The notes beneath the pieces are model-generated. The model did no database searches. It worked only from the letters and a program-made list of their open reading frames with translations, and was not told the origin of the DNA. The position numbers and the translations under genes were made by a program. Positions 25,403 to 35,330 of a stretch of DNA of 64,000 nucleotides are shown here, one piece after another. Source of the DNA: Lingula anatina (taxonomy: Eukaryota > Brachiopoda > Lingulata > Lingulida > Lingulidae). The DNA lies in NCBI RefSeq assembly GCF_001039355.2, contig NW_019775550.1, positions 64,545 through 128,544 of the forward strand, given 5' to 3'. Numbering within the stretch: position 1 is the first letter of the stretch; each line of letters begins with the position of its first letter.

Positions 25403-28400
25403 TTGTACCACCAGCGTTAGCGCTGGCGGTACACATGGTTTCGGTCTCGTCCGGATCGTTCCGCCGGCTCCGNAGATAGGTCCATAGTTACTATTGAACT
25501 TGAATAGGAAGTCATATACATATATATAGTTTCAGATCACCATATTTCTGAATCTGAGAATTTTTATTACATGGCAAGATTTCTTGATATTTTTCCACTG
25601 TATCACATTATTGCCATTTTCAGATATTGACAGTGGAAGTGATGAAGTGGAAGACAGAGAAATTGAAGGTAAAGTAATTGCTACATTTGGGTTTATGGAG
25701 GCATCTCAGATAGTTGTGCTAGTCACAGTGACCGTTTTATATTTTGTCAATTTTTTACCATTTATTTATTTATTTATTTATTGCAGTTTTATGAAGCATG
25801 CCCTTTTGCTTTTAGTGTATTTTTGTGAATACCAGCATGTCTAGAGTCATATGTCAGTGTTAGAGTCTTCAGCTTTATGGTCATGTTCACAGCAGAACTA
25901 AGATAAAACACAAACCAGATATGTGGTCTAAATTACATGACCATATGGCCAGATTGCTGATAATATGTGGCATAGTAATGGTCCATTACGTGAGCTCTGG
26001 CTGCCAAATGACAGCAAAATTGAAAATAGATACCTGATGGACCAGAAAAATTGCAAATTTCTTCAGATAATTCCCACAATTTTTGCTTTTGACCATGCCA
26101 TTCTTATAGACCCTGGTGGTTTGAAGGGCCAGTGGGGTTAAAAGTTTTTGACACGGAATAAACTACTCTGGATGTGATCAGGATAATGTGATGTAGACCA
26201 TGTCTTGTCTGTTCTGTTGTGAATGTAGCCTGGTGTAATGTTGTGTCTGTTACAAGTCATGTTTATAGTATATAGTTGGGATAGTGGTGCTGCTTGTTAC
26301 TCTTTATGAACTGTGTTCATTGCATTATGAAATACATATTTTCTTTATCAATCTTTATTTTTTTTTTATTAATTGATGCAAATTTAGCCCAATCAAAGTC
26401 CAGTTGTAAATTCCTAACTTTAAATGATAAAAAGGGAATGACATTATAAAAGAAGTGATATTTCCATCATTTGTCCAAAATTCACAAATTTGAGTTAGAA
26501 TCTAAAATCAAACAAAATTTTATTGAATTTGGAATGAAATCATCTTACATCTGGACCGAAAGGGTTGAATTTCAATGAGTAAATTGATGACATCAAATGA
26601 ATTGTATTAGAATGGATTAATTCTGGTAATTATTTGCTTACAGACTCTTCTCCACAAGAGTCCTCCAACCTGGCATCTCTCCAAAATAGCTGCCTGTCCC
26701 TCTCAATGGCTTCACTTTATAATGGTAGGGCTGGTTTTCTAACTGGCTTGAATTACTCATAGAGAAAAGTAACAGTACATTTTACAGATGTTTGTCATAT
26801 TTGTGATTTTAAGGCTCAAATAATTAAATGTACTTGTAGATACCTGATATGTTCATGATTACTGAACTTATCAAAAGTGGAAATTGTTTGCATGTTGTTA
26901 GTTATTTACTTGTCTATTACGAAGAGATCATATTGTTGAGAAAAAGAAAGAAAATTGCTTTAGACCCCGTAAACCATAACCTTAAGTCAAAGGTTTTTGC
27001 TATATATGCCTGCTACTGTAGTCATAGAGAAAGTTTGTTGACATCAAAATATTTTAAATACCTAAATTGCTTTTGGGTATTCAGTTAAATGTGCTATTAG
27101 GTCAAATTTAAACTTACTGCATCAGTGCTTAACATCTTTGACTATAGTGCAGTAGGTCTAAGCATTAGAAATGCAATGAAAAAGAAACATTTTAAAGAAA
27201 AGTGACAGAATTACAGGTGTGTTTTAGTAAGTATAATGATGTATCCAATGTTAAGTTTTCTCTCGATCTCCAGATGCAGAACTTCAAAAGGCCAATAGTC
27301 AAGTTAAATTTGATTCACAAAGGTAAGATAGATTGGAATCACCTTTCCCTCATACATTTTATTCATAAAACAAAATAAATTCACAAAAAAAAAGACAATA
27401 AAATGATGAATTTCATCTTATGACTTTAATAATCCTAAGAATGTAGTGATTACAATTATTTACAATATATCTTGAAGATAAAGAAAGAAAGTTGAAAGTA
27501 CAGCAAGTTTTCACCCTTTGATTCAGAACTTCAACAAATTTTGTCTTCACAATATTTTCTTCATAGTGATAGTATTTATAATGTTTCAGTTCAGGCAATG
27601 AGAGTAGCAATTTCAACCAGAGTGGGAATTCTGGCAATTTATCTGCCGAGTCTGTGGCTATTGCTCTATTGAAGAGGTTCTCAGAACACCAGCTCCCCAA
27701 GGCGTCTGATCTGGAATGGCTGGTCTCAGAACAGGATGTACCACAGAAGGTTTGTTAGTGTGCATGTTGGTCCATAGGGGGCAGTGCTGTATGAGACTGT
27801 CCTGGAATAACCTTGATATTGATATTTGTACTGATTAGATCTCAATTTATTCAAATGCAATCTGCAGTTTTTCACTTCTGAGGTAAAATCAGATATTATT
27901 TAGTTACTAGGTGAATGCATTGTGGATTTTGGAAGTAATTATATTGGTATTAATTTTTTGTGGATTTATTTCTGAAACAGCTGTTCACAGGCTGAGGGGA
28001 ATCAGATAAGCAAAAGAGAACAGAATTGAAATTCAGGATAAATTTTATATGTGAAAGTTATAAGTTATAATTGAATTCTCTGTCTCACTTGTAGCTGCTA
28101 CCGCTGCCAGATTCTCTGCCCATTTCTCCAGATGACAGTGAAAATCTCCTCATTTTGAAAAGACAGAATTCATCTGCACAGTCTGTGAGTAATATTTTTT
28201 ATTTTGATGCATGAAGGAAAATTTGTAGTCAATGTTAAGAGAAACACAGAGCCATTTTATTTATTGAGTTTGTTTGTTTGTTTCTTTATCATTCAAACCC
28301 TTTCTTGGTCATATTGAAAACACTGACTATCGCTGCCATTTATGAGTTGTGGATTATTATGCTGTGTGGCAACTTGTCATGATGTGCCTACTGCTTTATC

Positions 28401-30539
28401 TTTACTGCAGTTTTGTTAATTCACCTTGGTTGATTTATATATAACAACAACTCTCTGCAGTTAGGTAAGATAAATCCTTGATTTCACTGTACTGTCTGAG
28501 GTAAGTTTGTGATAAGTGACTGTTTACTGTCAAGATGTCTTTCAAATCTGAAGCTTTGTGTTTACTTTTCTTGTCTACAATTCAATCACAAGTACGAGTG
28601 TCTGTGACTGTGAGTGTCTTTTTCAGACTCGTCTCCGTGGCAACTTTGAGTGGGCTCCACCCAGACCGCAGATTATTTTCAACATCCACCCAACACCAAA
28701 GTAGGTGCTCATAGTGTAAATTGTGTTGGTGGAGATTGTGTTAGTTGAGATTGTGTTGGTTGAGATCATGCTGGTTGCAATTTTGTTAGATGTGTTAGGT
28801 TGAGGCTGTTGTGTTTTACAATATATGATTGTAAGTTTATTGCAGTACTGTTTGTTAGATATGTTTACTTTGTTGAAAAAATGTGTCTTAAACAGTTATC
28901 TTAGCAGTGTCAGTCACTGAATTAGATGAAAGCTTTCTTTCTCTTTTGCTTGGGTTGGAAAAAAAGAAACAAAAAGAAATTTATGAATATGGAAAAAATT
29001 TCAGTGGTTGCGTCAGCCATAGCAAAGTCAAAACTAACCTTCACAACTTTTCACCTATCTCTGTTTTCTGTTACCCCTTTGAAGAGCCACACCAGCTGGT
29101 GGTACATGTCCAGTAGGTGGTGACACCTCTCTGATGATAAACTGATATTGTTTCAGGAGGAAGGTGCTGATTGCCAAACAAAACTACAGATGTGCTGGAT
29201 GTGGTACCAAGGTGGAAACTGGTAATATTTTTCTGTTCTATTTCTTCTCTTTATTTTTTCTTTTGGTAAAATTGCAGTTACCCCAAGCAAATTGAATTAT
29301 ATTAACTTCATAATCTTATTATAAAGTGAACTGTTTTTATGTCTATATAATACATTGTCACTAGATGTGTCTAGTGTATAAGTTGCAAATAAATTTAACA
29401 TAATTTCTTATTTACATTTTTTTCTTTAAACGAATATTTTGCAAATAATACTGACAAGTTGGTTGAAATACATCAATACCAGTAGGTGGATTAAGTTTTG
29501 AAGATGACTTATGTTTTTGAAAAAAATTAATTCAAATTTTATGATTGGCAAATTCAATTTTTTCATCTCCCTCAGGTTACATCAAACGCTATCGCTACTG
29601 CGAGTACCTGGGCAAGTACTTCTGCCAGTGTTGCCATAGCAGCGCAATAACATACATTCCTGGACGAATCCTGCGCAAATGGGACTTCACCAAGTACCCA
29701 GTCTCCAATTTCTCCCGAGACCTCCTCCAGAAGATGCACACTGATCCCCTGTTCAGTATTCAGGACATTAACCCCACGCTGTACAGGAGAGTGAAGGCGT
29801 TAGACACTGTCAAGGAGTTCCGGAGGCAGCTGTTTCATTTTAGGCGGTTTGTCAAAACTTGCCGCTTAGGGCAAAGGTAAGCGTTAGAAAGATGAGAGTA
29901 GCTTTCTGACTTAAAGTTAGTTATAATTAGTAATTTGTACACAGTGATTTTATTGTGAAATTGTTTTATATGTTATTATTATTGCTGTAGTTGCTATTAA
30001 TATTTTATACACATATTTGTTTTCTTTCTTTTTATTTTTTTTGTTTGTTTATTATTATCATTATTATTATTTCAGCTTGTTTGCTGAATTAGAGTCCCTT
30101 CCATCCAGTTGGCTTGACGACGTCCATGTCTACTCCATAGCTGACCTGATTAAGGTAGGTTACCATGAAAACAGGTAATACGTACATAACGCATTCAGTC
30201 AATTTGAGACGGCTCAACTTGCTGTCTCTACAGAGAGTTGTAATACCATAGTCTCAGTATGGGATGCTGGTACCAATAATCTTGGTGCCCTGTCCACTAT
30301 ATATAATACAATAAGTTGGGATTATAAGTTATTATATAGTACTGACACATTGTCATATCGTATGTGTTTGAAAGAAGACCAGCTGATAAGACACAGAAGC
30401 TTAAGTGTGCTTTAAGTTTTTTTCTTTTCTAAAATTTTGATTTTGTTTGCTTTGTCAGGTGAGGTCTGGTGAGATGTATGATCTTCTGAAGAAACTGGTC
30501 ACTAAGTGCTATGAACATACAAGAGACTGTCCTGTGAGT

Positions 30540-30612
<73 letters not shown>

Positions 30613-33097
30613 ACAACATTGTCTGGCTGACCTCAGCCAGTCTGTGGTTGTTTTGTTATATGATGTAACACCTGAATGTCAGTGACCTCCAAGAAAACAT
30701 CATAAGTTACAACTCTGCTGCCATCCAACATTGTTGTCATCTAATTCTTTTAAAAATTATTATTATAGTACTATTTCTGATTGTTCATAAAATCAGTGAT
30801 TTCTCAATTTTTTCAGTCTCATGTTTGGTGATTTTGTCATTTGTCAAAATCATGTTTTATCAGACCTCACATTCCAAGATTTAAGATTTTCATATGTGAT
30901 TATTATATGATGATAGTTAGTATGGAAAATGATATTTTTATTAATTTTTATTTATTTATTTTGTTATCTAGCTCTGCCAAGCCAAGGGTTTCTTCTGTGA
31001 GTTTTGCAACAACCGTCAAGATGTCATTTTCCCATTTGAGCTGCATAAAGTTGAAAACTGCCCGAGTAAGTGCTGTCGGATGAAAATCCTGTATGATGTG
31101 GTGAATAAATGGCAAATGAATGTTCAGTTGCGAAAAATTTGAGTGTTAAAAATAAAAGGCAAAAATTATTTGTAAAACAAACAAAAAAAAATATTCAGAT
31201 TTCTGAAAATTATCAACTGAAAACTTTAAAGTAAATATAATGTGTGAAAGTGAACTACAGTCCTTCATAACCCATTTTTTATATGAAGAAGAATATCTAG
31301 AATATTTATAAATCAGATATGTATGATGTAATATTTAATTGTACCACCAGCGTAGGCGCTGGCGGTACCCATGGTTTTAGTCCCGACCCGTATGTTCCGC
31401 CGGCTCCTGCGGCTCCGCCGGCTCCTGCGGCTCCTGCGGCTCCGCCGCCAAGTCACCGTTACCGCTTCTCCTCCTAGACGGTAAGGGCCCCTGTACCCAT
31501 CTCTTGGATTTAGGTCACCTATAATCTCAACTCGTTCCACGTAAAATTTGGGCTTTGTCGATATTGGGGTCTAGGTGTGGCACTCATTGCAATGCACCCT
31601 TGTCTAAAAATGGCAAAATTAAATGCTAATTATCTACCCTACGGAAGGAGTTATGGGAAAAATTTCTACAGACAGCTTTCCAAAAGTCATATGTGTAGAT
31701 TTCAAATATGCCCTTGGATTTGACCTTTGACCTTTATTTCAAGGNNNNNNNNNNNNNNNNNNNNNNNNNNNNNNNNNNNNNNNNNNNNNNNNNNNNNNNN
31801 NNNNNNNNNNNNNNNNNNNNNNNNNNNNNNNNNNNNNNNNNNNNNNNNNNNNNNNNNNNNNNNNNNNNNNNNNNNNNNNNNNNNNNNNNNNNNNNNNNNN
31901 NNNNNNNNNNNNNNNNNNNNNNNNNNNNNNNNNNNNNNNNNNNNNNNNNNNNNNNNNNNNNNNNNNNNNNNNNNNNNNNNNNNNNNNNNNNNNNNNNNNN
32001 NNNNNNNNNNNNNNNNNNNNNNNNNNNNNNNCCCCCCCCCAGTAAATGTAGAAGATCTTTTTAAATGAAAATTTCAAAATTAATATTTTTTTACAAGTTG
32101 AAAGAATTAAGTAATTAATATTTTTCATTTACAATTGGCATTACTGTGCCATTCATTAGTTGAAAATACCAAGTACCATATATAATTATACAGAGGTTAA
32201 ATCTTTATTTTGGGCCCTTCAAATTAAAGACTATGATACTTCAAGATATTTCAGAGATAATGTTTATTTTTTGAGTTTGAACACTGGAACCAACCCATGG
32301 ATAGTCAAAGTGTAATGGCTTTAATTCCTTTAAAAATGCGTCTGAGGTAACTCTATCTGTAGATAGAGTTACCTGGTTTGAGTTTCTGACACAGTTTCCT
32401 GCTTTGGGCCTCTCAGCTAACTTTATCTATGGATAAAGTTAGCTGAGAGGAAAACTTGGCAGAAGTCAGTGTCAATCATCTCTGTACTAACCTGAATTAA
32501 ATGGTTGGAGATTAGGTTTCATTGCATTATGCAATTAAATCTGATAGAGTACCCAGATGCACACTCTCAAGGAGTTTATGTTTAGTTGGCCAAATGACTA
32601 AATGATTGCCAGCTGAAATCAGAACCTGTTTTTAATGAAACCTAAGTTGCTTGCTTATAGCAGCCGTTGTGTTTAGGTTTAGAAATCAGAAAAAAAAAAA
32701 TCTTCCCAATCCTGTGGCACCTGTCCCCAAACAATTGCTATCTCTATTTAATATCTATTCAGAAATGGCAGTGTATCAGTTTTCTACACCCTCACTTAAA
32801 TCACATTGATTTATATGCAAGATTATTTTCTCATATACAGCTGCACCCACTCCCCTACCCTACTTGAACCACAATTAGAGCAGTTCTCACTATATATTTT
32901 GGTGCTGCTAGCCAATCAAGACTATAACTTGATACTTATATGTGAAATATTACTTTCACACATTTTGTACATTTCGAAAACTGGTCTGGACAGTTTAATA
33001 TCCACACAGATAGCTATAATTTCCTACGAAGTCATAACCAGTGACAACCTGTTCTTGTCTTGTTTAGACTGGTGATCACTAGCTTTTGTGTGTGTGT

Positions 33098-33145
<48 letters not shown>

Positions 33146-33663
33146 GTGAGTGAGAGAGAGAGAGGGAGAGAGAGAGTAGTCATGTAAAGCTACATCTCTG
33201 CAAAACCTGCTGTTTTTCTTGATTGCTTTTCACTCAGTCAATTTCACCGTTTTATGAAGAAGATATTTGACAGTATGTTGCCCATGAAAATTCTTGCCTG
33301 TCATCTTAGAAATAATTAATATGGATGAAGACAGAAAGGAATAACTTGACATGAAGCAAGTTTGACTACTTTATAACTTTGTAAATTGATCTTGTTATTT
33401 TTACGTGTTGCTTTTTTTTTTCTCGTGTACTTGACATAATTCTCAAGTGAAATAAACATAAAAAGTCTGTCATTTGAATGCATCCGAGCAAATAGCAATT
33501 TATTACTTTCTTATTTAAACAAAACAGTTTAAAGTTGAGTTGGTCATTTTTTCTATGATACTAAAGCACACCTTCCTCAATTCATTCCAGAAAGCTTACA
33601 ATAAATACAGAGCTGTCCTCAGAATCGTCCACACCGGAAAGAGAGAACCTCAACCACAGCTGA
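6366..33663 (+). CDS. RUBCN: Rubicon (RUN domain and cysteine-rich domain containing Beclin-1-interacting protein)
   Basis: Exons with mutually matching phases: 6366-6394, 7830-7983, 8524-8755, 16670-16776, 17059-17272, 22701-23546, 23876-23991, 24352-24525, 24793-24835, 25045-25101, 25624-25668, 26644-26724, 27274-27322, 27590-27749, 28095-28184, 28627-28700, 29157-29221, 29576-29876, 30076-30154, 30459-30533 and 30972-31065, then an uncertain terminal exon near 33591. They give about 1,028 residues before the missing part; vertebrate Rubicon is somewhat shorter. The order is an acidic start ([11 protein letters not shown]), RUN domain, long Ser-rich linker, a [19 protein letters not shown] segment, then the Rubicon homology domain with [34 protein letters not shown] and [12 protein letters not shown]. 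By family knowledge Rubicon restrains autophagosome and endosome maturation through UVRAG-VPS34 and RAB7, and promotes LC3-associated phagocytosis. Identity is certain; the extreme 3' end is not. Confidence 0.95.
7101..7630. mobile_element. foldback MITE with about 165-bp inverted arms, in Rubicon intron 1
   Basis: The left arm begins TAAGGCTTCGTTCACATGG and the right arm ends CCATGTGAACGAAGCCTTA. The inverted homology runs inward through the CTATTTTC, ATTACTGGCA and TAATTAATTCTCG blocks to roughly 7265 and 7475, leaving a short unique centre. No open reading frame is present, so it would be non-autonomous. The target duplication cannot be separated from the palindromic TAA/TTA ends. Confidence 0.9.
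8915..8971. repeat. (TA)n microsatellite in Rubicon intron 3
   Basis: More than 25 uninterrupted TA units, able to extrude as a cruciform. Confidence 0.9.
9730..10350 (+). repeat. internal degenerate tandem array of the GTACCACCAGC element
   Basis: Repeated phrases in the same order: GATAC or GATAAG, AGTTACTATTG, GAAGTCATAT, then GACCTTGAAATTGACCTTTG, then ATAAACTGAACCTT. They recur near 9777, 9924, 10067, 10170 and 10300 with unequal spacing, so the array is old or built from rearranged units. Confidence 0.75.
10516..10980 (+). repeat. 100-bp direct duplication inside the element
   Basis: 10516-10620 and 10876-10980 are close copies, sharing ATATCAGAA, ACTGCCGTTTTTGTGGTAAA and GAATATATTATATTTCTATG, followed by a short TGTGAAATATA ending. 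Confidence 0.85.
12111..12353. mobile_element. foldback element family 'CATTCCCAAT', copy A (Rubicon intron 3)
   Basis: Begins GGGCTCATTCCCAATAAAAC and ends TTTCATTGGGAGTGAGCCC, imperfect inverted termini. Internal blocks TCCAACTCCGCAGGGACTCT and a matching TGGAGTTGGATCGA on the other arm make a long hairpin. Related copies lie at 22391, 24072 and 40464. Non-coding. Confidence 0.85.
13640..13745 (-). repeat. dispersed 'GGTCCACTTT' repeat, copy 1 (inverted to 17397-17560)
   Basis: Its reverse complement matches 17440-17545: TTTTGCTGGGAAAAGG, GTAAAATTT, TTTCATGGTAAAAGGTCCACT and AGAAAA.GAACCC. The copies are in opposite orientation, so dispersal was by transposition or inversion. Confidence 0.8.
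14166..14225 (+). repeat. G-rich tract with quadruplex potential
   Basis: Repeated GGGGTGGGGGCAGGGGGG units on the sense strand of Rubicon intron 3. At least six runs of four or more G in about 60 nt meet the usual pattern for a G-quadruplex. Confidence 0.7.
16639..16661. repeat. (TTTA)n at the acceptor of Rubicon exon 4
   Basis: A TTTA microsatellite runs to within about 8 nt of the AG of exon 4 and forms its pyrimidine-rich tract. Confidence 0.8.
17031..17052. repeat. (TTTA)n at the acceptor of Rubicon exon 5
   Basis: A second TTTA run directly before the ATATTCAG acceptor of exon 5, independent of the run at exon 4. Confidence 0.8.
17397..17560 (+). repeat. dispersed 'GGCCCGTGGCCAGGGGGG' repeat, copy 2 (Rubicon intron 5)
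   Basis: Starts GGCCCGTGGCCAGGGGGG and ends near CTGGCTACAGGCC, an imperfect inverted pair of ends, with the GGGAAAAGGTCCACT and GGTAAAAGGTCCACTTTT core between. Inverted partner at 13640-13745. Confidence 0.8.
19190..19402. repeat. compound (CT)n/(CA)n/(GA)n microsatellite
   Basis: Pyrimidine-rich CT/CCCT sequence to about 19290, then CA-rich, then an uninterrupted (GA)n at 19359-19401. CT on one side and GA on the other can pair as a hairpin. Confidence 0.85.
20048..20240 (+). repeat. minisatellite of about 26-29 bp, unit TATGTGTGTGTGTATGTTTTGGGGGG
   Basis: About seven units alternate a (TG)n-type stretch with TTTTGGGGGG. Unit length varies through the TG count and the number of G (five or six). 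It encodes nothing: open frames in all directions are a consequence of the repeat. Confidence 0.9.
22391..22610. mobile_element. foldback element family 'CATTCCCAAT', worn copy D
   Basis: Retains the core TTAACTCCACAGGGACTCTCGCTGAATGCAGTCAGATTAA-like block and, on the far arm, ATCTGATTGCATTCAACGA with AATTGGGCTAG, but the terminal CATTCCCAAT motifs are eroded. It is just upstream of Rubicon exon 6. Confidence 0.6.
22701..23546 (+). other. RUBCN: Rubicon large Ser-rich linker exon 6
   Basis: The largest exon of the gene (846 nt). It encodes a low-complexity linker rich in Ser, Asp and Asn with short repeated-looking pieces ([19 protein letters not shown]) and basic Ser clusters ([23 protein letters not shown]) that look like kinase sites. 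The linker is expected to be disordered and poorly conserved outside close relatives. It ends in phase 1 at a GTAAAA donor. Confidence 0.85.
24072..24301. mobile_element. foldback element family 'CATTCCCAAT', copy B (Rubicon intron 7)
   Basis: Begins GGACTCATTCCCAATGGAAC and ends TTTTATTGGGAATGATCCC. Arms pair through AGGGGACTCTTGCTGAAGGC and the inverse GCATTCAGCTCGAGTCCCC. Ends about 50 nt before exon 8. Confidence 0.85.
25363..25404. repeat. (TTTA)n microsatellite adjoining a GTACCACCAGC element copy
   Basis: About ten TTTA units run directly into the GTACCACCAGC end at 25405. Confidence 0.85.
25405..25517 (+). mobile_element. GTACCACCAGC element, partial copy 2, broken by a single-N join
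   Basis: The left part repeats the start of the 9122 element (GTACCACCAGCG, CGCTGGCGGTAC, CCGCCGGCTCCG). After the N at 25473 the sequence jumps to AGTTACTATTGAACTTGAA, corresponding to the interior near 9790. About 0.6 kb or more of the element is therefore missing, either deleted or lost in assembly. Confidence 0.75.
29085..29135 (+). repeat. solo right-end fragment of the GTACCACCAGC element
   Basis: CCAGCTGGTGGTAC followed by a diverged GGAGGCGGTATCGCCTCTCTGAT-like tail matches 11304-11345. It lies 22 nt before Rubicon exon 17 and so overlaps the likely branch-point region. Confidence 0.6.
30541..30615. repeat. (CT)n(CA)n microsatellite next to the donor of Rubicon exon 20
   Basis: Begins 8 nt after the exon 20 boundary (donor GTGAGT at 30534), about 24 CT units followed by about 13 CA units. 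Confidence 0.9.
31341..31744 (+). mobile_element. GTACCACCAGC element, partial copy 3, running into the assembly gap
   Basis: Matches 9122-9530 over its whole readable length, including CATGGTTTTAGTCCCGACCCG, AGTCACCGTTACCGCTTCTC and GCCCTTGGATTTGACCTTTG. The GC-rich 9-bp array has a different unit count and order. The 287-N gap starts inside it. Confidence 0.85.
31745..32031. other. assembly gap (287 N)
   Basis: Bounded on the left by a repeat element and on the right by a C-run. Rubicon's last zinc-binding exon is unaccounted for between 31066 and 33590, and this gap, whose true length may differ from the N count, is the likely place. Confidence 0.95.
32346..32450. repeat. two neighbouring perfect hairpins in the 3' part of Rubicon
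   Basis: Hairpin 1 at 32346-32373 has a 13-bp perfect stem (GGTAACTCTATCT with its inverse) and a 2-nt centre. Hairpin 2 at 32409-32450 has a 19-bp perfect stem (CCTCTCAGCTAACTTTATC with its inverse) and a TATG loop. The stems share a TAACT[C/T]TATCT core. They lie in the last intron if the terminal exon is correct. Confidence 0.85.
33092..33177. repeat. (GA)n microsatellite
   Basis: Interrupted GA tract with a GAGT insert, in the last Rubicon intron. Confidence 0.85.
33591..33663 (+). CDS. RUBCN: candidate terminal exon of Rubicon
   Basis: A good acceptor (TTCATTCCAG) precedes an open stretch. Read with incoming phase 2 it gives [19 protein letters not shown] followed by NHS and a TGA at 33661, a polar acidic tail of the kind that ends Rubicon. 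Read in phase 0 it would run to a TGA at 33696. The phase cannot be decided because the preceding exon is missing. An AATAAA occurs at about 34560, giving a possible 3' UTR near 0.9 kb. Confidence 0.4.
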
Positions 33664-35204
33664 CAGCAGAAAACACAAAATGGACATCTGACAAATGATG
33701 CCAGAATAATATATATACCCCCGGTAGAACTGAGCAAGAAGAGTTCTAGGACGTCCTCACTTAAGCACTACAGCGAATCAGGAGAGCTTTGTGCTGCCAT
33801 CTATCGATAGCCTTCCAAACTTATCACACGTGCGCAAACATTTCAGTAAACAAGAGAAGACGGTGACAACTGTCCTAACTGCTTGGTGTCAAGTTCGATT
33901 ATGACTTAGATTGACGAAATTAGAGAAGGTTTAAAAGAAATGCCAAAGATTTTGAATTGAAGACGAAAAGAGGCAGGATTATTACAGGCAGTATGTGATT
34001 TATTTCGGAGGGCGGTTTTGAACAAAATAACTGATACGGAATGGAGCTAATAACCAAAAAGGCAGTCAATTAAGAACAGTTTTATACTGAAACAGGGTAA
34101 AATGGCAAAAATTTTGTTTGTCAACAGTGGGATTTTTTGTTAAGATTGTTATTTTAAAATACGATGAAAAATGCAAAGAATACGCGTGATACCAAATACA
34201 AGTACATATGAACCCACAGACGGTCTCAAGTAAGGTAGACTGACACGTGAAGGAGATAGTCTACGAGGTCATTAGACTCATGAGATGCATCAGAGAATAC
34301 ACAATGTGATAAAGTTGTTGTCGTAATTATTACAGATTAAACACATGCAGGTCATGGTTTAATCAAGAACCTGTTTCACATATCGTTCCACAGTACAGTG
34401 ATATTCATCATGCTATTTCACATGTTGATTCACGTGCTGCTTCACATTTTATAATTAATGTAACCTATATAATATATGCACACTTAAAGTGAAGAAAAAG
34501 GAAATTAGATTAATGATTCAAAGATTGGAAGGTTGTGAGAAGCTTGATTGCCATTACGCAATAAATATTCTTATCTGCAAAAACGTATTTTATCACTGTC
34601 GAACTGATTTTTTTAAAAATATTATTTATACCGAATAAAACAATTGAAATCATGGAGAAAGCCACTTTTGAATATTCGTCGTGGATGCAGGGGGGGGGGT
34701 TGCAGGCCTTTTCACAGTTAATGATATCCTATGGTGACGTTATATTTCTGTAGTGCACATCGACGTGCTTATCGTGATCAAGATTCTAAAGTGGTTAAAA
34801 ACACGTTTTATGTGTTCAGATAAGATTTACTTTGAAATTTCATACCACCATGACGCGAGAAACAACAAAAACCGCAACGTAAGACCTNGACTGGACAAAA
34901 GAAATATATATACACGTACAAGAAGAAAAAAACAGAGAACAGGTGAAAAAAGACCATGCTCCGTTCTCAATAAAACTATTTTTTCGGGGTTTTGCGTCCG
35001 CTAAAAGTCGAGTGCACAACGCCAACCGTAAGAGAAACAGCGAATAACTGACCTTCCGGAAGACGGTCAGATTTTCAAGTTTACATTGACGGGTAGGCCC
35101 CCTATCTAATTTTTTCTGTCGGAAGACGGTCAAAAATGGAGGATGGATCAACAAAGATAATTTGGAAGACTGTCAGAAAATATTTCTGGCTCCGCCCCAA
35201 GTTA
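33664..35204. other. Rubicon 3' flank and intergenic sequence
   Basis: Probable Rubicon 3' UTR up to an AATAAA near 34560, then AT-rich sequence with a G-run near 34690, a single-N join at 34888 and a dispersed repeat (35050-35204). No coding exon is supported. Confidence 0.55.
35050..35204 (+). repeat. dispersed repeat 'GGAAGACGGTCA', copy 1
   Basis: Closely matches 44915-45085: AGACGGTCAGATTTTCAAGTTTA, then GGAAGACGGTCAAAAATGGA, then GATGGATCAACAAAGATAAT and a TTTGGAAGACTGTCAGAAAATAT ending. The 44915 copy is bracketed by CCAGGGGCGGATTTAGG and CTGGATCTGCCCCTGG, inverted ends typical of a small non-autonomous element. This copy has only the CTGGCTCCGCCCC end. Confidence 0.8.
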
Positions 35205-35330
35205 TGGATAGGTTTACTAGTATGTGCTTGTCAATTGGGAGACGGGAGCAGAATGGAACTTCCGCACACAAGGGTTGGCTGGAACAAATGGAACGCTGTG
35301 GACCACGCCCAGTACGAGTATATATGTGTC
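35205..35330 (-). pseudogene. 5'-end relic of a fifth secreted EF-hand gene
   Basis: On the minus strand this matches the untranslated leader and promoter-proximal sequence upstream of the ATG in the copies at 39895 and 47638. The plus strand shows GGTTTACT, then GGAACTTCCGCACACAAGGG, then GGAACAAATGG, in the same order as 39905-40010 and 47639-47720. The signal-peptide exon expected at its left edge is absent; the dispersed repeat at 35050-35204 abuts the break. It sits back to back with the intact plus-strand gene at 35723. Confidence 0.6.

Larger units (their letters stand above)
28095..31065 (+). other. RUBCN: Rubicon homology domain exons 15-21 (RAB7-binding, zinc-binding)
   Basis: Encodes [41 protein letters not shown], the 301-nt exon with [14 protein letters not shown] and [13 protein letters not shown], and [12 protein letters not shown] with FPFELHK. 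Cysteine pairs CxxC at CAGC and CQCC, and CxxxxxxxCxxC in [12 protein letters not shown], match the zinc-coordinating pattern of the family. In characterised Rubicon this domain binds RAB7. The final CxxC...CYHxxC segment expected next was not found in readable sequence. Confidence 0.92.

Noticed and set aside
31708-32128. Frames across 31708-32128
   Set aside because: Most of their length is the N-gap; the flanks are a repeat element and a C-run.
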